61,864 nucleotides of DNA, from NCBI GenBank assembly GCA_013002885.1, contig JABDLS010000095.1, forward strand, positions 1-61,864, given 5' to 3'. Source of the DNA: Gemmatimonadota bacterium. GTDB taxonomy: Bacteria; Gemmatimonadota; Gemmatimonadetes; Longimicrobiales; Gaopeijiaceae. The position numbers and the translations under genes were made by a program. The notes under the pieces were generated by a model. It had not been told where the DNA came from. It saw only the letters and a list, made by a program, of their open reading frames with translations, and did no database searches. Positions 23,441 through 32,495 of the stretch are shown piece after piece (within the stretch, counting starts at the first letter, position 1; every line of letters begins with the position of its first letter).

Positions 23441-24666
23441 GTGACCTGTTCGGCGAAGGTCGTGGGCTCGATGAGAGAGAACACCTCGTCGACCTGCTCC
23501 CAGCCCACGCGAAGCAGAAAGGTGTTGTTCCTTCCGTACGACTTGCTCCCGAGAATGTAGAAGTCGGGCTCGGGATTCTTCAGGGTCTCGGCCCCATGGC
23601 TCTCCTGGGTCAGGCAGTCACCGGCGGCTGAGCCGAGGAGGGCAGCGGCGAGCTTCATGGGTCCGGAGGTTGCGTAGCACTCGTGCACCTGAAGCTGACG
23701 ATAGAGCCGGGCATCCCCAACAGAGCCGGTGAGTGAGACGATCCAGTCGACGGTCACGGTCTCCGCCTTGCCATCGCCGCTCGCGAGGGTCACGACGATA
23801 CCGTCGTCCGTGGCATCCAGCCTCTCCACCGTACGACCCAGGCGAACGTCGAAAGGAGATCCGTCCGAAGTCAGATCCAGGGCGGTTCGGACCAGACCCG
23901 CCCGGGCCGGAAGCGGATCGTCCTCAACCGCGCCGAAGGTGGGCTCCGGGTTTCGAACGGCCCAGGTGACCTCGGTGTCGGGAGCCTTCTCGACGACCCG
24001 ACGAAGGTCGCGTGCGGCGGTCTGGGCGGAGTGCCCGCCGCCAACGAGGAGAATGCGCCGCCCTCTCCACCCAGACGCGTCGTTCTCCAGATTCGCCGCG
24101 TCGAACGTCGGGATCTGTCGGATGATCCACTCCTCGGCATGCCCCTCGCCAGGGGCTCGAATACCCCCGGACCCCAGAGCGTTGGGATGGTGGTAGGTGC
24201 CCGTGCAGTCGAGAACCACGTCGGCATGCTCCACCCGCTCGCCGTCGCCGTCCCGGACCATCATGCGGAAGGGCTGGCGAGACCGCCCACCCGTTCCGAT
24301 CTCGTCGCTCTTGAGGAGCCTCTCCCGACCGACCTCGACGACCTCCGTCCCCAGGCGAAGTCGTGCCTCTATGGCGGGCTGTCGCGCCAGGGGCTCGAAG
24401 ACCGACTCTACCAGCTCATGTCCGGAGGGACACCCGTCACCGTTCGGAGGCTCCGAGCCACCCTCCGCCAGAAGGCGCCGTACGCGGGAAGAGACGTTCA
24501 TGGACCAGGGAGTGAAGAGCTGGACGTGCCCCCAGGCGCGGACGTTGCCGGCGACGCTCTCCGCCATCTCGTAGACCGTGAAGTCGAGGCCCGCCTCGGC
24601 CGCTGCGGCTGCCGCCTCCAGACCGATGGGACCGGCTCCCAGTATCGCGATGACGGGACCGCTCAT
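23437..24666 (-). CDS. FAD-dependent oxidoreductase, two-Rossmann (FMO/thioredoxin-reductase-like)
   Basis: A 409-residue flavoprotein. The FAD site is at the N-terminus (ILGAGPIGLEAAAAAAEAG) and a second dinucleotide (NADPH) site is at about 200 (ILLVGGGHSAQTAARDL). The middle has VVLDCTGTYHHPN, the usual ATG-type hinge of two-domain flavin monooxygenases. The WGHVQLFTPW segment follows the first site. No redox CxxC pair is visible, so thioredoxin reductase activity is unlikely; a monooxygenase or amino-acid/acyl-amino-acid oxidation is possible. It is embedded between the GNAT and racemase genes with 4-base overlaps on both sides. The substrate is unknown. Confidence 0.85.
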   Translation of the reverse strand: MSGPVIAILGAGPIGLEAAAAAAEAGLDFTVYEMAESVAGNVRAWGHVQLFTPWSMNVSSRVRRLLAEGGSEPPNGDGCPSGHELVESVFEPLARQPAIEARLRLGTEVVEVGRERLLKSDEIGTGGRSRQPFRMMVRDGDGERVEHADVVLDCTGTYHHPNALGSGGIRAPGEGHAEEWIIRQIPTFDAANLENDASGWRGRRILLVGGGHSAQTAARDLRRVVEKAPDTEVTWAVRNPEPTFGAVEDDPLPARAGLVRTALDLTSDGSPFDVRLGRTVERLDATDDGIVVTLASGDGKAETVTVDWIVSLTGSVGDARLYRQLQVHECYATSGPMKLAAALLGSAAGDCLTQESHGAETLKNPEPDFYILGSKSYGRNNTFLLRVGWEQVDEVFSLIEPTTFAEQVT

Positions 24667-25508
24667 GATCGTGCTTCTGCTCCCCGGGTCAGTAGGTAGG
24701 CCGAAACGCGTCCGCCTCGCTGGAAGTCGGTGACCTCGAAGCCCTCGTCCAGGTAGCGGACGAACACGGCCCGTGTGGCGTCACGCCAGGCGACGGCCAG
24801 GGACATGTCATCGGCCATGAGCTTCCCTATGTCCGATGGAATCGCCACGCGGATCGCGTCGTTCCCCAGGAGATCCAGGTCCGGGAGGCCCGGCTCGGGG
24901 TGTCGCAGAGTCGTGTCGCCGCGCGCGGCGAGCGCGGAGGGAGCATCGCCCACTGGGGACGCCTCGTCCCGGTCCAGCCGGCGTCGAACACGTTCCGAGT
25001 CCATGAGCCACACCGGCACGAAGCGATCGGTGCCGATGCCCCGATGAAGCGGGGAGTCGCTCTCCCCGTACATGTTCGTCCGATATTCCCGAATCAAGAC
25101 GCCCAGCTTCGCCAGATTGAGGTAGGCGTTTCTCGACTGCAGCGGATCGAACGTCCAGTACATGGTGGTGATGCCACGGCTCAGGAGTTCGTCTCGCTGA
25201 TACATCTTCAGCCGGCGACCCAAGCCCCCATCCCTCACCTCTGGACGGACGGCGAGCATATCGGACCAGTGGACCGTCTCGCCGTCCCGAACGCCGGTGA
25301 GACCGAAGACGAAGCCGACGAGCGCTCCGGTCTCGTCGTAGGCTCCCGCAGCGACGCCCCCGAGGATCTGACTGACCTTGAGGATCGCCGGCGAGACCCG
25401 CTCGGAGAAACCAGCACCCCACGTCGCCTCCTGAAGATCCACGCACGCCCGGTAGTCCTCCACGGAGGAGAAGGGGCGGATGGTGACGGACTGTGACACC
25501 CGAGTCAT
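24663..25508 (-). CDS. COG3375 GNAT-superfamily N-acyltransferase (candidate D-amino-acid succinyltransferase)
   Basis: A 281-residue GNAT protein. The acyl-CoA binding strand-loop is LAVRPEVRDGGLGRRLK (about 90-105). The COG3375 signature follows: MYWTFDPLQSRNAYLNLAKLG, then REYRTNMYGE and a GIGTDRFVP box. In Geobacillus kaustophilus a GNAT encoded next to the racemase and an M20 hydrolase was shown to be a succinyl-CoA:D-amino acid N-succinyltransferase. The same three families co-occur here, so I infer that role. The C-terminal third (about 190-281) is a second, partly related region ending in an AYLLT strand. Overlaps of 4 bases exist on both sides. Confidence 0.85.
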   Translation of the reverse strand: MTRVSQSVTIRPFSSVEDYRACVDLQEATWGAGFSERVSPAILKVSQILGGVAAGAYDETGALVGFVFGLTGVRDGETVHWSDMLAVRPEVRDGGLGRRLKMYQRDELLSRGITTMYWTFDPLQSRNAYLNLAKLGVLIREYRTNMYGESDSPLHRGIGTDRFVPVWLMDSERVRRRLDRDEASPVGDAPSALAARGDTTLRHPEPGLPDLDLLGNDAIRVAIPSDIGKLMADDMSLAVAWRDATRAVFVRYLDEGFEVTDFQRGGRVSAYLLTRGAEARS

Positions 25509-26521
25509 CCCCGAGCGCCGACGGCGGCCTCTAGCATCTGCCGCAGGCGTACGTGCGTATCGCCGTTGAGCAAGTCCATGCCGGGCAAGCCGGTCAGTTC
25601 GTGCACCAGGGCGATGCCCGCCTTCGTGTTGGCGGTGGGGCCCGTGACGAGATCGATGGGCCGTTTCCAGGCTTCCTCGATTCCCACCACGGCATACGGG
25701 TCGGAGGCCGCGACGATGGTGAACGCCACCTGATCACCGATCATGTCGACGAGAGTTCCCCCGTTGTACGGCTCGAGGGGAGACGCGCCAGCCTCGATTA
25801 CCGCGACCGTCGCATCCGTACTCGCCATCTGCCGAAGCAGTCCCGAAATCGCAGCGCGATACTCGTCCTCCGGGACGACCGTCGTGGGCAGCCCTGCGTC
25901 GACGAAGTCGAAGGTGTGATCGGCGCCGGCATCTTGGAAGCTGAGGGTGTCGCGCCAGCGACCCGCCCCCGTCAGTTTGGCTCCCAAGACCCGGTGCCCG
26001 AGCTTCTTGAGCTGCCGAATCGCCATCCGCCCGGACAGCGTCTTTCCCGAAGACATGGAGGTGCCTGCCAGGAGCACGACGGGAAGGCCGAAGGAGGTCT
26101 CCGGCGGCGACGGCACGAAGTCCGTCATGACGACCTTTCGACCCCCTCGCACCACATGCCCTCGGTAGACGAGGGTCACGGGGGCAGAGGAGAACCTCGA
26201 CAAGGACGTCAGGGCCCCGAAGCAACCTGCACCGGTCATCAAGCTCATCCGATTGTCAGGGCCCATGTCCTCGAAGGAACCGGTCGCTTCCAGGGTGGCG
26301 AATCGACGGGCGAAGGCGCCCACGAGGAGGTCTCCGGCGAGCGGTCTGGTCGATCGACCGTTGACCAACTCGAAGGTCTCCATCGGGGACGACCTCGGCA
26401 GGACCTCGGCGACGACGTAGTCGCCCGACGCCCAATCCTCCCGGTCCAATGCCTTATAAGGAAAGGGCCAAGAGGGGAGATCTGCGATCCTTGTGAGAGA
26501 TCCGAACAGGACGGCACTCAC
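25505..26521 (-). CDS. DUF1611-like P-loop protein, candidate D-amino-acid N-acyltransferase
   Basis: A 338-residue protein with GTG start overlapping the M20 stop (GTGA). The P-loop GTSMSSGKT is at about 153-161, inside a C-terminal domain (about 145-330) that follows the DUF1611 plan. It has an AKLTGAG turn, DFVDAGLPTTV, and IEAGASPLEPYNG in the place of the EGQGS segment of DUF1611. The N-terminal part differs from standard DUF1611 proteins. In Pseudoalteromonas a DUF1611 protein (DgcN) N-acetylates D-glutamate and hands it to an enolase-superfamily epimerase, the same pairing of families seen here. Assignment to DUF1611 is by pattern and moderately sure. Confidence 0.68.
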   Translation of the reverse strand: MSAVLFGSLTRIADLPSWPFPYKALDREDWASGDYVVAEVLPRSSPMETFELVNGRSTRPLAGDLLVGAFARRFATLEATGSFEDMGPDNRMSLMTGAGCFGALTSLSRFSSAPVTLVYRGHVVRGGRKVVMTDFVPSPPETSFGLPVVLLAGTSMSSGKTLSGRMAIRQLKKLGHRVLGAKLTGAGRWRDTLSFQDAGADHTFDFVDAGLPTTVVPEDEYRAAISGLLRQMASTDATVAVIEAGASPLEPYNGGTLVDMIGDQVAFTIVAASDPYAVVGIEEAWKRPIDLVTGPTANTKAGIALVHELTGLPGMDLLNGDTHVRLRQMLEAAVGARG

Positions 26522-27771
26522 GGATCCCTTCTCCGCTGATCGGTACGCTCACCCGTGACCACACCCTCACCCATGGGAGGAGCCAGAAGAAGGCGGGCGA
26601 GGAAGGCGCACCGGTCTACGGACGGATCGATCACGATGTGCTCGTGATCCGCGTGGGCGCCGTCGCCGATGCAGCCGAGTCCATCGAGGGTAGCGGTGTA
26701 GAGGCTGGTGGTATTCCCGTCAGAGCCGCCTCCGGCCATCGTGTCTTCCAGGCTCAACCCCAACTCGCCGCCGAGAGCCTGGGCCGTGCGCCACAACTGC
26801 TGATTCCGAGGGGTCCGCTCCAGGGGCGCGACCCTGATTCCGCCCTCGATGCTCAGCTCGATCCCGTCTCTCGTCGGCTTGATCGCCTGGACCCGGGCCT
26901 CCAACTCCTCTCCCGCTTGGACGCTCGCGACCCTCACGTCGACGCTGGCGCTGGCTTCGGCAGCCACCACGTTCGGCCTGGTCCCGCCGTCGATCCGGCC
27001 CACGTTCACCGTCGTACCCGCCTCGGGATCGTTCAGCCGGTTCAATTCCTGGATCACGTTGGAAAGCTCGAGGATGGCACTCACGCCGGCGTCCGGGTCC
27101 AAGCCGGCGTGTGCTGCTCTGCCCCTTACCGTGACCTCGAAGCGGCCAACTCCCTTCCTGGCCGTCTTGATGAGCCCGCGAGGCCCGAGGGAGGGCTCCA
27201 GGATCAGGGCACGCTGAGCCCTCCGAGCCAAACGGCGCACGTGGCGCTTCGAATCGGGGCTCCCGACCTCCTCGTCGGAGTTCACGAAGACCACCGGGAT
27301 CACGTCAGGATCTCGATCGAGGGCTCTGAGCGCCTCGAGAGCGAAAACGATCTGGGTCAGGCCGCCCTTCATGTCGAGGGTCCCCGGACCATGAAGACGG
27401 CCTTCCTCCACCCGCACCGGCATGGTCTCCAGCGTCTGAAGCGGCCATACCGTATCGCTGTGACCAACGAGGAGTTGACGAGGCGCCGAAGCGCGTCGCC
27501 GCTTGGGGAAGGCGAGAAGATGGTTCCCGCTTTTCTTGCCGGTCACGACACGGACGTCGAACCCGAGATCCTCGAAGGCCGGCCCGAGAATGGCGTGGAC
27601 CGCGGATTGGGTATCGGGGTGATCCGTCGGAGACTCGACGGTGCAAAGGCGAGCGAGAAAGTCGACGAACTCGTCCCGCCGAGAGCGAACGTGCTCGAGG
27701 AGCTCGTGGGCCTCCTCGGTTCTGGGCTCCGGAGACGACACGTCAGTGCCTGGCGAGGCGTCCGGCTTCAT
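26518..27771 (-). CDS. M20 family metallopeptidase / N-acyl-L-amino-acid deacylase
   Basis: A 417-residue M20 enzyme of the glutamate-carboxypeptidase (CPG2)-like branch. Zinc ligands and catalytic residues are visible: H104 and D106 in VGHSDTVWP, D133 in GTLDMKGG, the catalytic Glu at 167-168 in NSDEEVGS, Glu 192 in ILEPSLG, and a C-terminal His in GAHADHEHI. The lid/dimer domain holds GRAAHAGLDPDAGVSA. In the Geobacillus N-succinyl pathway an M20 enzyme removes the succinyl group from the L-product, so I infer that step here. The start is the ATG at 27771 (ATGA overlap with the flavin reductase); a frame open upstream to 28086 lies inside that gene. Confidence 0.88.
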   Translation of the reverse strand: MKPDASPGTDVSSPEPRTEEAHELLEHVRSRRDEFVDFLARLCTVESPTDHPDTQSAVHAILGPAFEDLGFDVRVVTGKKSGNHLLAFPKRRRASAPRQLLVGHSDTVWPLQTLETMPVRVEEGRLHGPGTLDMKGGLTQIVFALEALRALDRDPDVIPVVFVNSDEEVGSPDSKRHVRRLARRAQRALILEPSLGPRGLIKTARKGVGRFEVTVRGRAAHAGLDPDAGVSAILELSNVIQELNRLNDPEAGTTVNVGRIDGGTRPNVVAAEASASVDVRVASVQAGEELEARVQAIKPTRDGIELSIEGGIRVAPLERTPRNQQLWRTAQALGGELGLSLEDTMAGGGSDGNTTSLYTATLDGLGCIGDGAHADHEHIVIDPSVDRCAFLARLLLAPPMGEGVVTGERTDQRRRDP

Positions 27772-28388
27772 CGCGACGACCCTTCGTGGAACGGGAAAGC
27801 CATGGTCTGATTTACTTCCGAATACCGACCCGGCGCGATGTAGGCGAGGAGCGGTGCCTCCATCAAAAGCTCCTGGTCGTCGCGATCCGACCTCCGGATG
27901 GCGTCCTCCTCGACGAGGGCCTCGACGATGCGACCGGCGATGAGGCTGTTCCGACCGAATCCGTCCACGATCTTTTCCGTCCGACACTCGAAGTGCAGGT
28001 AGGCATCCTTCAGGAGGACCCCCTCCACGACCGTCGCCGGCCGGGTCGCCAGCAGAGCCAGCGAGGGTTTCTCGTCCTCGCCGCATCGCGGGGCGGCGGC
28101 CAGGCTAGCCGAGAGCACCTGGCTCGGTCGTGGAAAGCTCACCGTAAACGCGCCCTCACGTCGGGCGTTCACATAGGTCCCGTGGGCGGGCGTGCACACG
28201 AACCCGAAGAAGTTGTCCCACCCGAGTGGCGTCACCATGTGCTTGGGAGCGAGATCGAAGCTTCCGTCCAGCTCCTTCGTGCCCACCACCACGAGGGGGC
28301 TCACCTGAAAGAAGCGATCCCATACACGGTGGTCGACACCGAGGCGAATCAGCTCTGCCGCCGCCCCGTCCTCTCTTTGATCATTCAC
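27768..28388 (-). CDS. Flavin reductase family protein (FMN-binding split barrel)
   Basis: A 206-residue protein of the flavin reductase-like fold. The FMN-binding segment reads PLVVVGTKELDGSFDLAPKHMVTPLGWDNFFGFVC, followed by TYVNARREGAFTVSFPRP and a conserved hydrophobic VEGVLLKDAYLHFECR strand. Such proteins supply reduced FMN to monooxygenases or act as pyridoxamine-oxidase-like flavoproteins. It begins with GTG overlapping the glcF stop (GTGA) and ends overlapping the M20 gene by 4 bases. It may serve a flavin-dependent step of this operon, although the FAD oxidoreductase downstream carries its own NADPH site. Confidence 0.85.
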   Translation of the reverse strand: MNDQREDGAAAELIRLGVDHRVWDRFFQVSPLVVVGTKELDGSFDLAPKHMVTPLGWDNFFGFVCTPAHGTYVNARREGAFTVSFPRPSQVLSASLAAAPRCGEDEKPSLALLATRPATVVEGVLLKDAYLHFECRTEKIVDGFGRNSLIAGRIVEALVEEDAIRRSDRDDQELLMEAPLLAYIAPGRYSEVNQTMAFPFHEGSSR

Positions 28389-29737
28389 TTGTAGATACCC
28401 GCTCTCTTGTAGCTCTCGTCGAGCAATTCAACTGGATGGATGATCGGCTGAGAGGCGCCGTCGAGTCTGAGTCCTGCTCCAATCTGCATCATGCAGCCGG
28501 GATTGGCAGAGCACGCCACGGTGGCGCCGGCTCGCGTGACCGCCGCGACCTTGTCCCGTCCTATGCTACCCCCGAGCTCGGGATGCGTCAGTCCATAGAT
28601 GCCGGCCCCGCCACAACACTCCTCCGCTCCCTCCACGACCCGCACCTCCACGCCTGGCACCGCCTCGAGGACCTGGATGGGAGGTCGGGCGACACCCTGG
28701 GCATGCAGAAGATGACAGGGGTGATCGTACGCCACCGCACACTTGACCTCGGCCCCCGGCAGGGGACCTGCTTCAGCGAGTAGCTCGGTGACGTCGCGGA
28801 CCCGCTCAGAGAAGGCTGCGGCAGCAGGGGCACGCGAGGCGTCGGTTTCGAAGAGGACGTGGTAGTCCTTCATCGCCGCCCCGCAACCTGCGGCGTTGGA
28901 GACCACGAAGTCCACGCCAGCCGACTCGAAGGCATCCATGTTGGAGCGCGCGAGGTCCCGGGCTCCCTGCAGGCTGCCGGCATGGGCATGGAGGGCGCCA
29001 CAGCAGCCCTGGCCCCGGACCTCCACGACACGATATCCGTTGGCCTCCAGTGTGCGGGCCGTCGCCTTGTTGACCCGGTCGTACAGACCTTGCTGCACAC
29101 AGCCCAGGAGGATGCCCACCGTGCCACGGTGACCGGGATGGTCGGAATCTTCGCCGGGGCCCGCAGCGGAATCGCTCGCGACCGGCGGTATCCAACTCTT
29201 CGTCGCCGCCAACATGGCCATGGCCATTCGGCCACTCCCCATTAGGCCGCGCGACGGGAGCAGCCGAACGGCCAGATCTGCCAGCCCGGTCGCCCGCAGA
29301 ACCCGACCCCCGAAGAAGAAGGGCCCCCTGAGGGCAGGTGACGCCATGATCGTCAGGAGCAGACGGCTGAGGATGCCTGGCTTCCGAGCCTCGACGGCAG
29401 TCTCGCGAGCGGCCTCCAAAAGCACACCGTATTCGACGCCGGAAGGACACACGGGCTCGCAGGCCCGGCACCCCAAGCACCGGTCGATATGTGTCTGGAA
29501 GGCGTCGGACGCGGGATCCAGGCGCCCCTCCACCACGGCACCCATGAGGTGGAGACGGCCTCGGGGAGAATCGGCCTCGTCGCCCAGCCGATTGTAGGTA
29601 GGACAGGCGGGCAGGCAAAAGCCGCAGTGTACACACGGCAGGAGGCGGTCCTTCTGAGACTCGAGCGCCTCGGCCAACCGCAGTCGTGCGGGGGGCACCC
29701 TCACCGTGTCCGCGTCCACTCGAATGGCGTCCTTCAT
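28385..29737 (-). CDS. glcF: Glycolate oxidase iron-sulfur subunit
   Basis: A 450-residue protein. Two [4Fe-4S] clusters are ligated by CVHCGFCLPACP (about 35-46) and CLGCRACEPVCP (about 88-99). Two C-terminal CCG domains follow, with GCCGALHAH and ECCGGAGIYG. It passes electrons from the GlcD/GlcE flavoproteins to the quinone pool during oxidation of glycolate or D-lactate. The ATG at 29737 overlaps the aldehyde dehydrogenase stop (ATGA); a longer frame to 30070 lies inside that gene. Unusually, the aldehyde dehydrogenase separates it from glcE. Confidence 0.93.
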   Translation of the reverse strand: MKDAIRVDADTVRVPPARLRLAEALESQKDRLLPCVHCGFCLPACPTYNRLGDEADSPRGRLHLMGAVVEGRLDPASDAFQTHIDRCLGCRACEPVCPSGVEYGVLLEAARETAVEARKPGILSRLLLTIMASPALRGPFFFGGRVLRATGLADLAVRLLPSRGLMGSGRMAMAMLAATKSWIPPVASDSAAGPGEDSDHPGHRGTVGILLGCVQQGLYDRVNKATARTLEANGYRVVEVRGQGCCGALHAHAGSLQGARDLARSNMDAFESAGVDFVVSNAAGCGAAMKDYHVLFETDASRAPAAAAFSERVRDVTELLAEAGPLPGAEVKCAVAYDHPCHLLHAQGVARPPIQVLEAVPGVEVRVVEGAEECCGGAGIYGLTHPELGGSIGRDKVAAVTRAGATVACSANPGCMMQIGAGLRLDGASQPIIHPVELLDESYKRAGIYK

Positions 29738-31269
29738 CGCCCCAGCAGCCTCCGCGCAGCGACAACGAGGCCGCTCAGCCCTCCTCGAGCCCTGAGCGCC
29801 AGGACCGACCGGGTGAGGCGCTCGACACGCTCGTCGTACGGAAACCACCAGGGCTCTCTGCTCAGTCCGGCTCTGTCGGCGAGGAAGGCGCGGGGCCGCG
29901 TCATCTCGGTAAGGCCCTCCAGGCCCCTCCGGCTTCCGAAGCCACTGTCGCCCACACCACCCAGGGGAAGCCCACCGATCCCGGCGTGGGCAAGGCTTTC
30001 GTTGACGCAGACGCCGCCGGTACGAAGCCGCCGTCCCACGTCGACACCGCGCCGTCGGTTCTCGGTCCACACGCTGGCGAAGAGGCCGTAGGCGGAGGCG
30101 CTCGCCCAGCGGATCGCTTCCTCTTCGTCCCGGACGGCCGTCACCGCCAGAACAGGTCCGAAGGTCTCCTCGTGAAAGATCTCCATGGTCTCGTCGACGC
30201 GGGTGACGATCGTCGGAGCGAGGGCGCGATCTCCTTCCCCAGGCGGGCTATCCGCCTCAGGCACTCCTCCCGCAACCACCTCGGCACCCTTTGCAACAGC
30301 ATCCCGCAGATGGGCGGAGACCCTCTCGAATTGGACCGCGCTGATCATCGGCCCGACATCGACGTCGTCAGCCACACCATACCGCAACGCGGAGGCCTCC
30401 TCCGCGAGCCGTCTCGTGAACTCGGCGGCCACCGCATCGACGACGTACACCCGTTCGATGGAGATGCAGGTCTGTCCGGCATTGAAGAAGCCTCCGAAGG
30501 CGATTCCCTTCACCGCCCGTGCAAGATCCGCGTCCTCGAGGACGATGGCGACGTCCTTGCCCCCCAGTTCGAGGCTTACCGGCGTGAGCGTCTCGGCTGC
30601 CACGGCCATGACCTTGCGCCCTACCGCCGTGCTCCCCGTGAAAGAGACCTTGTCGACATCGCTCCGCACGAGTGCCTCACCCGTGGAGCCGTCACCTGTC
30701 ACGACCTGGACGAGACCTTGCGGCAGACCCGCCCGTGCGCACAGGTCAGGTAGCAGAGACGCCGTGACCGGAGTCAGCTCCGAAGGCTTCACCACCACCC
30801 CGTTCCCGCCGGCGAGGGCTGCCGCAACGGCATCCATCCCGATGATCAGCGGATAGTTCCACGGCGTGATGACGCCCACCACACCCAGTGGGACCCGCTC
30901 CACCCACGCCTTCTTCCAGAACATCCAACCGGTTCCCACGCGGCGAGGGCTCAGGTGCCGCGGAGCGTAGCGGTGGTAGTACCGAAGCAGCTCGACAGAC
31001 ACCGCGACCTCCGCCAGGGCCTCGGCTCTGGGCTTGCCCGTCTCCGAGATGATGGCGTCGGCGACTTCGTCCGCCTCGACCTCGAGCACCCGCGCCAGCC
31101 GGATCAGTGCCTCCACACGGCGGAGGACCGAACGGGACGCCCACACGGCCGCCGCCGCTCGCGCAGTCGCAACCGCAGTCGCGACCTCGGAAGATCCACT
31201 GAGCGGAAAGGTCGCAACCACCCGACCGTCCCGCGGGCTGCGGACTTCGATGGTCCGCCCCTCGCGCAT
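29734..31269 (-). CDS. Aldehyde dehydrogenase
   Basis: About 511 residues of the NAD(P)-dependent ALDH family. Motifs are VGVITPWNYPLI, the SFTGSTAVGRKV cofactor loop, the general base Glu in LELGGKD and the nucleophile Cys in FFNAGQTCISIERVYV. The ATG at 31269 shares one base with the stop of glcE (TGATG) and is preferred to the GTG at 31287. Placed between glcE and glcF, it suggests an aldehyde (for instance glycolaldehyde or lactaldehyde) oxidised to the 2-hydroxy acid used by GlcDEF. It could instead oxidise a semialdehyde formed by the amino-acid branch. A C-terminal tail of about 40 residues extends past the usual family end. Confidence 0.93.
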   Translation of the reverse strand: MREGRTIEVRSPRDGRVVATFPLSGSSEVATAVATARAAAAVWASRSVLRRVEALIRLARVLEVEADEVADAIISETGKPRAEALAEVAVSVELLRYYHRYAPRHLSPRRVGTGWMFWKKAWVERVPLGVVGVITPWNYPLIIGMDAVAAALAGGNGVVVKPSELTPVTASLLPDLCARAGLPQGLVQVVTGDGSTGEALVRSDVDKVSFTGSTAVGRKVMAVAAETLTPVSLELGGKDVAIVLEDADLARAVKGIAFGGFFNAGQTCISIERVYVVDAVAAEFTRRLAEEASALRYGVADDVDVGPMISAVQFERVSAHLRDAVAKGAEVVAGGVPEADSPPGEGDRALAPTIVTRVDETMEIFHEETFGPVLAVTAVRDEEEAIRWASASAYGLFASVWTENRRRGVDVGRRLRTGGVCVNESLAHAGIGGLPLGGVGDSGFGSRRGLEGLTEMTRPRAFLADRAGLSREPWWFPYDERVERLTRSVLALRARGGLSGLVVAARRLLGR

Positions 31270-32495
31270 CAGAACCGGGCTGGCCACAACACGCCGCCTG
31301 GATCGAAGGCCGAGCGAAGTCCTTCGACGAGCGCCTGCTCGCCAGGCCTCGGCCGAGTGCTCAGTTCGGCTGCGCGGCCGTCCATGGACGGCGCAAAGAG
31401 CCGGAGTGCTCCGCCGACGTCCTCGATCCGGCTGCGCACCGAGTCAATGACCTCTCCCGTGGGGACCGCCGAGGCCGCGCGTACGCGTCCGCCGTAGCTA
31501 TCGACGCTCAGCGCAGTCGGAGTCAGGGCGTCGAGGGCATCCAGTACGGCGCCCAGGCGGGAAGGGCGAGCGGACGCCGCGAGCAACACGTCGCCAAGGC
31601 TGGCGTGGTCCCGGACGCCGGCGTGGTCGACACCGGAGTCGACGCGGAAGGTGAGGCCCACATGCTCCTCCAAACGCCGCTGGTCGGCGGCCACGGTAGC
31701 CTCGGCACCGTGCAACCGGACGACGAGCGCCGGGCGACCGCCCGCGGCAGCCAGGGCGTCGACGATGACCGACGACGCCGGAAGAACGGGAGCTGTGCCC
31801 ACTTCGAGAGCGTGCTTCAGCAGCTCCCCCACCGTCGCTCCTTCGACATAGAGGGTTCGGTCCACCGGCGGCACCGGAAACGCCCTCAAGACCACCGAAG
31901 TGATGATGGCCAGCGAGCCCCGACTCCCCACAACCGCCTTGAGTAGGTCGAAGCCGGCGACGTTCTTCACGACCCTCCCACCCAGACGCAGAGTACGCCC
32001 ATCGCCGGTCACGACCGTGAGACCAAGGACGTGGTTCCGGAGCTCGCCATACCCCATATGGAGTGGCCCCGAAAGGCCGTTCGCGACAAGGCCACCCAAG
32101 GAACGCTGGTCGATGCGAGGTGGGTCGAAAGGGGCCCACTGGGCATTTTCCGCCAATGCGGCGGCCACCGTTCCGAACGGCGTCCCGGCGCCAGCGGACA
32201 ACGTCAGGTCGGCGGCTTCGTAGGTCTCGAGCCCGGCGAGGCCGTCGGTTCGCAGCACGACGAAACGACCGTCTCCCCGCACTGGATGGGCACGCCGTCC
32301 GCTACCGATCGGAAGAACGCCCACGCCCTCCCGTGTCGCCCACTCCATGAGAGCAGCCACGTCCTCCGTGGCCCCGGGCCGCACCACCGCATCTGGACGA
32401 CGGCTGCCGGGAAGATCGGCGTCCGGCATGTCCTTCGGTTCCTCGGCCATGGCCGAGGCCGGCAAGATCGTCGCCAACGACTCCATCACGGTCAC
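31269..32495 (-). CDS. glcE: FAD-binding subunit of glycolate oxidase
   Basis: A 408-residue flavoprotein with a PCMH-type FAD domain. The N-terminal region has GVGVLPIGSGRRAHPV, then LTLSAGAGTPFGTVAAAL, RSLGGLVANGLSGP and GRVVKNVAGFDLLKAVVGSRG, which are typical of GlcE. It pairs with GlcD and GlcF to oxidise glycolate or D-2-hydroxy acids. Translation starts at the GTG overlapping the glcD stop (GTGA at 32492-32495), so the two subunits are made together. Confidence 0.9.
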   Translation of the reverse strand: MTVMESLATILPASAMAEEPKDMPDADLPGSRRPDAVVRPGATEDVAALMEWATREGVGVLPIGSGRRAHPVRGDGRFVVLRTDGLAGLETYEAADLTLSAGAGTPFGTVAAALAENAQWAPFDPPRIDQRSLGGLVANGLSGPLHMGYGELRNHVLGLTVVTGDGRTLRLGGRVVKNVAGFDLLKAVVGSRGSLAIITSVVLRAFPVPPVDRTLYVEGATVGELLKHALEVGTAPVLPASSVIVDALAAAGGRPALVVRLHGAEATVAADQRRLEEHVGLTFRVDSGVDHAGVRDHASLGDVLLAASARPSRLGAVLDALDALTPTALSVDSYGGRVRAASAVPTGEVIDSVRSRIEDVGGALRLFAPSMDGRAAELSTRPRPGEQALVEGLRSAFDPGGVLWPARF

